Shown: piece after piece, positions 59,891 to 64,000 of the stretch
How the letters are laid out: the number at the start of each line of letters is the position of its first letter
Numbering within the stretch: the first letter of the stretch is position 1
Source of the DNA: Jeotgalibacillus aurantiacus
Lineage (GTDB): Bacteria > Bacillota > Bacilli > Bacillales > Jeotgalibacillaceae
Direction of reading: 5' to 3'
NCBI RefSeq assembly: GCF_020595125.1
Contig: NZ_JACNMS010000005.1
Span: 1 to 64,000, forward strand
DNA length: 64,000 bases
The notes under the pieces: model-generated
The model's database searches: none
Seen by the model: only the letters and a program-made list of their open reading frames with translations
Told to the model about the DNA's origin: nothing
Translations under genes and position numbers: made by a program

Positions 59891-60847
59891 ATGGCAAATA
59901 TTCGTGATGTGGCTAAGAAAGCGGGAGTATCGGTTACAACGGTTTCAAGGGTCATAAATGAGCATCCGTATGTGAAACAGGAAAAACGGCTTGCTGTTCT
60001 TGAAGCTATGGAGGAATGCGGATATGTCAAAAACATTAATGCTGTCCATTTGAGTAAAGGAACAACGGGGATGATCGGCATTGTACTTCCCTTTATCGAT
60101 CACCCGTATTTCTCCTCTTTATTGAACGGTTTGGCACACGAAGCAAGGGTTCACCAGAAGAAGCTTGTTTTATTTCAGACGGATTATGAAATAGATCATG
60201 AGCTTGAAGCGCTTGAGCTGTTGAGGCAGAAACAGCTGGATGGGCTCATATTCTGTTCACGGGAGTGCAACTGGAGCGTGATTGAAGCCTATCAGTCTTA
60301 TGGAACAATTGTGATGTGTGAGAAAATGGATGAAAGAATCTCTTATACATTTGTTGACCATTACCGTATTTTTCAGGAAGCGCTCGGGTATTTAGAAAAG
60401 AAGGGGTATGAGCGGATCGGTTATTGTATTGGAAGACGTTCGGGCTCAAACAGTCTCGCCCGGGAGACCGCTTACCGGGATTTTTTAGTAGGAAAAGGTC
60501 AGCCTTTTCGTGAAGAATGGATATTTGATGGCTGTTACGATCTTGAGGATGGAGATAGTGTAGTTCAACAGCTTCAAGACCTTGAGAAAAAACCTGATGC
60601 GCTGCTTGTAACGAGTGATCACGTTGCGGCAGGTATCATGTCAGCTGCGGGGAAAAGAGGGATTCGTATCCCTGAAGATCTTGCGGTAATCGGTTTTGAT
60701 AATCATCCAATCGCAAGGATGCTGTCGATTACGACCTTTGACCTTCCTTTAGAGGAGATGGGAAGAAACCTGTTTAGACAGGTGCTTAGCTCTGACGTGT
60801 CCAGCACTGAAATTTCTGCTACACTTGTGGAGCGTAAAACTGTTTAA
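59891..60847 (+). CDS. LacI family transcriptional regulator
   Basis: The 318-residue protein has an N-terminal LacI helix-turn-helix (NIRDVAKKAGVSVTTVSRVI) with hinge helix. A periplasmic-binding-type effector domain follows (MIGIVLPFIDHPYFSSLLNG and LAVIGFDNHPIARML). The effector is probably a sugar or sugar derivative, as for the family; no sugar genes adjoin. It is followed by a HAD phosphatase 18 bases later. Confidence 0.92.
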   Translation: MANIRDVAKKAGVSVTTVSRVINEHPYVKQEKRLAVLEAMEECGYVKNINAVHLSKGTTGMIGIVLPFIDHPYFSSLLNGLAHEARVHQKKLVLFQTDYEIDHELEALELLRQKQLDGLIFCSRECNWSVIEAYQSYGTIVMCEKMDERISYTFVDHYRIFQEALGYLEKKGYERIGYCIGRRSGSNSLARETAYRDFLVGKGQPFREEWIFDGCYDLEDGDSVVQQLQDLEKKPDALLVTSDHVAAGIMSAAGKRGIRIPEDLAVIGFDNHPIARMLSITTFDLPLEEMGRNLFRQVLSSDVSSTEISATLVERKTV

Positions 60848-60865
60848 AAAGAAAGTTGGGTTACG

Positions 60866-61642
60866 ATGAAAAAATCAATCATCTTTTTTGATATTGACGG
60901 AACACTGCTCGATCATGACAAGAAACTTCCGGCTTCAACAAGGGAGGCGATTTTTGATCTTCAGGATAAGGGACATATTGTCGCAATTGCAACGGGCCGG
61001 GCACCATTTATGTTTGAGGATCTGAGAAAGGACCTTGGCATCGAAACATTTGTCAGCTATAACGGACAGTATGTGGTGTATGAGGGCGAGGAGCTCTATA
61101 CGAATAAACTCAATGCGGAAGCGCTTGATGAATTAACGAAGAAGGCAATTCGCAATGAGCATCCTGTTGTCTATATGGATCATCAGGATATGAAAGCCAA
61201 CGTACCCGAGCATGAATACATTGAAGAGAGCATCGGTACATTAAAAATTGGACGGGTTCCGCTGCATGATCCTGATTATTACCGCGAACGTGACTTGTAC
61301 CAGTCGCTTTTATTTTGTGAAAAAGGGGAAGAGGAGCCGTACCGGGAAGCCTTCAGAGAATTTGATTTCATTCGCTGGCACCGCTACTCGGTTGATATTA
61401 TTCCAAAAGGCGGATCAAAGGCAAAAGGTATTGAAAAAATCATTGAACAGATGGGCTTTACACCAGAGCAGCAATACGCCTTTGGTGACGGACTGAACGA
61501 TATCGAAATGCTAACCGCTGTTGAAAACAGCTTTGCCATGGGCAATGCGCTTGAAGAAGTGAAGAAGTCGGCTAAGTTTGTCACGAAGGCTGTTGATGAA
61601 GATGGAATTGTGCACGGATTGAAGATGGCTGGATTGCTGTGA
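60866..61642 (+). CDS. Cof-type HAD-IIB family phosphatase
   Basis: The 258-residue protein has all HAD motifs: FFDIDGTLLD (nucleophile Asp), ATGR (motif II), Lys in PKGGSKAKG (motif III) and FGDGLNDIEML (motif IV). A C2B cap lies between. The family hydrolyses sugar phosphates or pyridoxal phosphate; similarity to YkrA is likely. Joint transcription with the LacI regulator suggests a sugar phosphate substrate, by inference. Palindromic element copy 3 serves as a terminator. Confidence 0.9.
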   Translation: MKKSIIFFDIDGTLLDHDKKLPASTREAIFDLQDKGHIVAIATGRAPFMFEDLRKDLGIETFVSYNGQYVVYEGEELYTNKLNAEALDELTKKAIRNEHPVVYMDHQDMKANVPEHEYIEESIGTLKIGRVPLHDPDYYRERDLYQSLLFCEKGEEEPYREAFREFDFIRWHRYSVDIIPKGGSKAKGIEKIIEQMGFTPEQQYAFGDGLNDIEMLTAVENSFAMGNALEEVKKSAKFVTKAVDEDGIVHGLKMAGLL

Positions 61643-61655
61643 ATCTGGGGAACCT

Positions 61656-61714
61656 GGGGGACGGAGCGGGTGTTCATTTTTTAAAAAATGAACACCCGCT
61701 CCGTCCCTTTTTTT
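61656..61714. repeat. 54-bp palindromic element, copy 3 (doubles as terminator)
   Basis: The perfect arms of 25 bp around GGGACGGAGCGGGTGTTC (61657-61682 region) have almost no loop. The right arm is followed by seven T, so the element should terminate the HAD gene transcript. Confidence 0.9.
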
Positions 61715-61796
61715 GCAGATACAAGTAAAGCAACCATTCAACCCGTCCCTTTTTTGAATAGGATACATTATTCGGGTTTAAAAGGGGGTGAATGTA

Positions 61797-62195
61797 TTGG
61801 GTTCAAGTAAGAATGGATGTGGATGCGGCGGTTCGAATGGGACAGGGTTATCATCTGTTGCCAGGGCTTCTGTTTTGCAGCAGACGCCATCGATCACTGC
61901 TTGTACGCAGGAGGTTACGGCTGAGGTATGTGCTCAGGCAACGGTGACGTTAACTCCTAAGGTAGAGGCGTTGACACCGGTTGTGACATGCATTAATGGT
62001 CCGTTGATTAACACAAACTGTGAGGACGTTGAGGGTTTTACGCCGTTTAACAATAATGGAAGCTGTCAGTTTACAGTATCGCAAGTGATCTGTGTGACGA
62101 TTCCGCTTGATTTCTTTGTGGATGTTGATGCTTTTCAGTCTGGTGGTGCGTGTGGTGAGGTCGTCGCGGGTAACGTATGTCCATCAAATTTATAA
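61797..62195 (+). CDS. Cysteine-rich module protein, probable spore-surface protein (A)
   Basis: The 132-residue protein has a short Gly/Cys-rich head (NGCGCGGSNG) and one copy of a roughly 100-residue module. The module runs through TAEVCAQATVTLTP, VTCINGP, SCQFTVSQVICVTIPL and SGGACGEVVAGNVCPSN. No signal peptide or membrane helix is present, which fits a spore coat or exosporium protein made in the mother cell rather than a secreted one. The start is TTG at 61797, 6 bases after AAGGGGGTG. The next gene carries the same module. Confidence 0.78.
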   Translation: MGSSKNGCGCGGSNGTGLSSVARASVLQQTPSITACTQEVTAEVCAQATVTLTPKVEALTPVVTCINGPLINTNCEDVEGFTPFNNNGSCQFTVSQVICVTIPLDFFVDVDAFQSGGACGEVVAGNVCPSNL

Positions 62196-62211
62196 AATAG
62201 GAGGTGATGTA

Positions 62212-63012
62212 ATGGCATGTCCATTATGTGAAGATTTTTTCACTGGGGATTTTTTGTGCGTAAATGTGCCAGATGGCGGAACGCTTCAATATGGTGTTCA
62301 GCTTCAAGGTGTTCCACAGGCTGGTCCGGGTCCTGGACAAACAAGTGTGTTCTACAGGATTTGCAACTGTAATGATGTTCCGGGTGTTGGAATCAGTCAT
62401 GTGAATTTTCAGCTTTGTGAAGGGGGAGCACTGCCTGTTCAAGCGTTGATTGGCGGGACTTCGCTAGTCATTGATCCGGCAGGGGATGCATTTTTTGCAG
62501 TGCCGAACTTCAAGGTTGAATTTGGCAATATCGAAGTTGGAGCTGAAACGTGTGTGACTCTCCAGCTTGTCTATAATGTGAGCCCGGAATTATTTGCCTT
62601 CTTTTCAGGTAGGTTTGGCGTCAAGGTTGGTGGCGGTGGCGGTGCTGCTAACGAGACAAATGCAGGGTTTGTAGACGGATTGCAAATTCCGTGCGTTGAG
62701 ATTCCGGCATGTACACAGGACGTGACCGCTGAAATCTGTGCGCAGGCAACGGTTACTTTGACACCAAGGGTACAGGCTCGACAGGCTACAGTGACTTGTA
62801 TTAATGGTCCGGTTATCGATGTGGCTTGCGCGGATATTAATGATTTTGATCCGCTTCCGAATACCGGATCCTGTACGTTTGATGTGGCTCAGGTCATCTG
62901 TGTAACAGTTCCATTGAAATTTTCTGCAGGTGTTAACGCGGTTCCTTCAGGAGGAGCCTGTGGTGATGTAGTGCCTGGCAACGTTTGTCCGTCAAATGAT
63001 GTAGACGGATAA
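62212..63012 (+). CDS. Two-domain cysteine-rich protein with the same module (B)
   Basis: The 266-residue protein has an N-terminal domain (about 1-138) rich in Cys and beta-type sequence (FYRICNCNDVPGVG, ETCVTLQLVYNVSPELFAFF), a Gly linker at 139-145, and a C-terminal module at 163-262. The module is about as similar to protein A as a recent paralogue: CTQDVTAEICAQATVTLTP, VTCINGP, VICVTVPLKF, GNVCPSN. No signal peptide. TAGGAGGTGATG precedes the ATG. It lies 16 bases after gene A and is probably in one operon with it. Confidence 0.78.
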   Translation: MACPLCEDFFTGDFLCVNVPDGGTLQYGVQLQGVPQAGPGPGQTSVFYRICNCNDVPGVGISHVNFQLCEGGALPVQALIGGTSLVIDPAGDAFFAVPNFKVEFGNIEVGAETCVTLQLVYNVSPELFAFFSGRFGVKVGGGGGAANETNAGFVDGLQIPCVEIPACTQDVTAEICAQATVTLTPRVQARQATVTCINGPVIDVACADINDFDPLPNTGSCTFDVAQVICVTVPLKFSAGVNAVPSGGACGDVVPGNVCPSNDVDG

Positions 63013-63152
63013 AAGCGGCTCTATAAGCTGTCAGAAACAAACCTTGAATGGTTGCGAATATGTGCCGTAATTCAGTGAACCATTGGAAGTCTTCAAAGCT
63101 AAGAGGGTACACAAAACAATGTACAGATAAGAAGCAGACAAATGTCTGCTTC

Positions 63153-63485
63153 TTAATCGTCTTTCTCTTCCGTATCACAGATGACTTCCTTGGGGACTAC
63201 AGTCGTTTCGGCTGAGAAAACAAGGGGGATTTTTATACATAAATCCTGTTTAACAGTAAACTTGCAAGGTTCTTCAGGCTTTTTTTCTTTAGATAAATAC
63301 TTATTCAAACCGAACCGGGGATACGAAGATTTCTCATCTTCCGAACAAGGATGAATGTCGCAACATTCCACCTTATAACCATCACCAATGATCACTTTTG
63401 GCTTAATCGTCACCTGCGCCTCAATCCGCAGATTTTTATGGATAAACGACAAACAAGTCTCAGTTGCATGATGCTCTGTTGTCAA
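63153..63485 (-). CDS. Divergent cysteine-rich module protein (C)
   Basis: The 110-residue protein is convergent with genes A and B. It retains the module pattern in diverged form: AQVTIKPKV for ATVTLTPKV, a Cys-Cys pair, CKFTVKQDLCIKIPLVFSAE for the FTVSQVICVTIPL region, and a late Cys in EVICDTEE. It carries a charged insert (SEDEKSSYPRFGLNKYLSKE is part of it) in the middle. TTG start at 63485 with GAGAGGA about 9 bases upstream. Function is unknown, and homology to A and B rests on the shared cysteine and beta-strand pattern. Confidence 0.65.
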   Translation of the reverse strand: MTTEHHATETCLSFIHKNLRIEAQVTIKPKVIIGDGYKVECCDIHPCSEDEKSSYPRFGLNKYLSKEKKPEEPCKFTVKQDLCIKIPLVFSAETTVVPKEVICDTEEKDD

Positions 63486-63549
63486 AGATAATCATCCTCT
63501 CGAAAAGCAGCTAAGGAGAGTTTATGATGAGGAAATGACAAACATGCCT

Positions 63550-63602
63550 GGGGACGGAGCGGGTGTTCAATTTTCCAAAAAGGAACACCCGCTCCGTCCC
63601 CC
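63550..63602. repeat. 54-bp palindromic element, copy 4
   Basis: Arms GGGGACGGAGCGGGTGTTC and the complement are separated by a short loop. It is upstream of gene C and next to the last 21-nt array. Confidence 0.88.
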
Positions 63603-63617
63603 TTGTTTGGTTCAATA

Positions 63618-63760
63618 CTCCCGATCCTGAGAAACTCGCAAAAAATCCTGTGAACCAGGCTGAAAATCTTTTGAACGAACAGCAACATTCTGCGAACCTC
63701 GTGTATAATGTTTTGAACGAGGGGCGAAATTCTGCGAAACTTTCATTCGCACTCAAAATA
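63618..63760. repeat. 21-nt periodic repeat array
   Basis: Six or seven units with cores TGCGAACCT, TGTGAACCA or TTGAACGA alternate at 21-base steps. The core matches the minus-strand reading of the array at 36873-37027. It ends just before the MarR stop codon. Confidence 0.78.
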
Positions 63761-63765
63761 TTTTG

Positions 63766-64000
63766 TTATTTCACACCCTTCATCGCTTCATTAAATTTAC
63801 TCAGCAGTTTCCCGAACTGTTCGCGTTCTTCGTCGGTCCAGTCGTTTAAGAGGTTTGCGACTTTTTCGCGGCGGATGTTCCGGTATTGCTTCATTTCTGT
63901 TTCGCCGCTTTGTGTCAACTCAAAGAAGTAGGAGCGTCTGTCTGAAGGGGACTGAATTTTTTTAACGTACCCTTTCTGCTCGAGGGAGGCTGCCTGTCTG
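63766..64000 (-). CDS. MarR family transcriptional regulator, C-terminal part (runs off the window)
   Basis: The last 78 residues are visible. They begin in the winged-helix region: LEQKGYVKKIQSPSDRRSYF is the typical MarR wing with its DRR motif, followed by FELTQSGETEM and the C-terminal dimerisation helix. The N-terminal part lies beyond position 64000, so the start and the effector are not visible. Confidence 0.87.
   Translation of the reverse strand, partial: RQAASLEQKGYVKKIQSPSDRRSYFFELTQSGETEMKQYRNIRREKVANLLNDWTDEEREQFGKLLSKFNEAMKGVK

Noticed and set aside
62107-62211. Upstream extension of cysteine-rich protein B
   Set aside because: The extension overlaps gene A in another frame, and TAGGAGGTGATG sits just before ATG at 62212, which also starts the Cys-rich domain.

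Overview
The window is chromosomal DNA from a low-to-mid GC Bacillales bacterium (Bacillaceae or a close relative; Jeotgalibacillus-like is a guess). The reasons are the gene order, the strong AGGAGG-type ribosome binding sites, guanine riboswitches of the Bacillus type, and SinI/SinR, YebE/YebG, PcrB and CamS homologues. The order purEKBCSQLFMNHD - yerA - yerC - pcrB - pcrA - ligA - camS - opuE/putP - gatCAB - dgkB - rlmCD follows the B. subtilis purE-to-yefA region. Differences from it are an inserted glgBCDAP operon and a sinI/sinR locus.

Layout. 1-403: end of an rRNA operon (23S 3' end, 5S, terminator). 417-1062: tandem repeats. 1214-3765: a DJ-1/PfpI protein, an oxidoreductase, yebE and yebG. 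3782-17231: PurR box, promoter and guanine riboswitch, then the twelve-gene de novo IMP pathway. 17546-18634: a small zinc-ribbon gene, a cyclic-di-GMP riboswitch in front of sinI, and convergent sinR. 19001-28052: yerA, yerC, pcrB, pcrA, ligA, camS. 28782-36705: glgBCDAP on the minus strand, with a CcpA (cre) site upstream. 37121-42872: proline transporter, yueI, gatCAB. 43383-51221: thioredoxin-like protein, dgkB, NUDIX, rlmCD, riboswitch-controlled nupG, a zinc-ribbon protein, truA, a staygreen protein. 51342-61642: hydrolase, chemoreceptor, DUF2294, a bicarbonate-transporter operon with a carbonic-anhydrase-like protein that lacks the zinc ligands, a GGDEF protein, YehS-like and DUF6429 proteins, and a LacI regulator with a HAD phosphatase. 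61797-63485: three genes for a cysteine-rich repeated module, probably spore-surface proteins. 63766-64000: the C-terminus of a MarR regulator.

Themes. Purine control appears twice: the pur operon and the nucleoside transporter each carry a guanine riboswitch with a visible antiterminator/terminator pair. Lifestyle control is visible around sinI. A class I c-di-GMP aptamer is followed by a 14-bp hairpin that buries the sinI Shine-Dalgarno and shares a strand with the aptamer, so c-di-GMP would turn on the SinR antagonist. A membrane GGDEF protein lies about 40 kb away.

Intergenic DNA is rich in repeats. There are seven arrays with a 21-nt period (two organised into 182-bp and 175-bp tandem units), four roughly 54-bp perfect-stem palindromes, and three GC-rich elements of about 100-130 bp. 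The window has no recognisable transposase, CRISPR array, prophage or tRNA gene. All coordinates, starts and functions were read by eye from the sequence; no database search was run.
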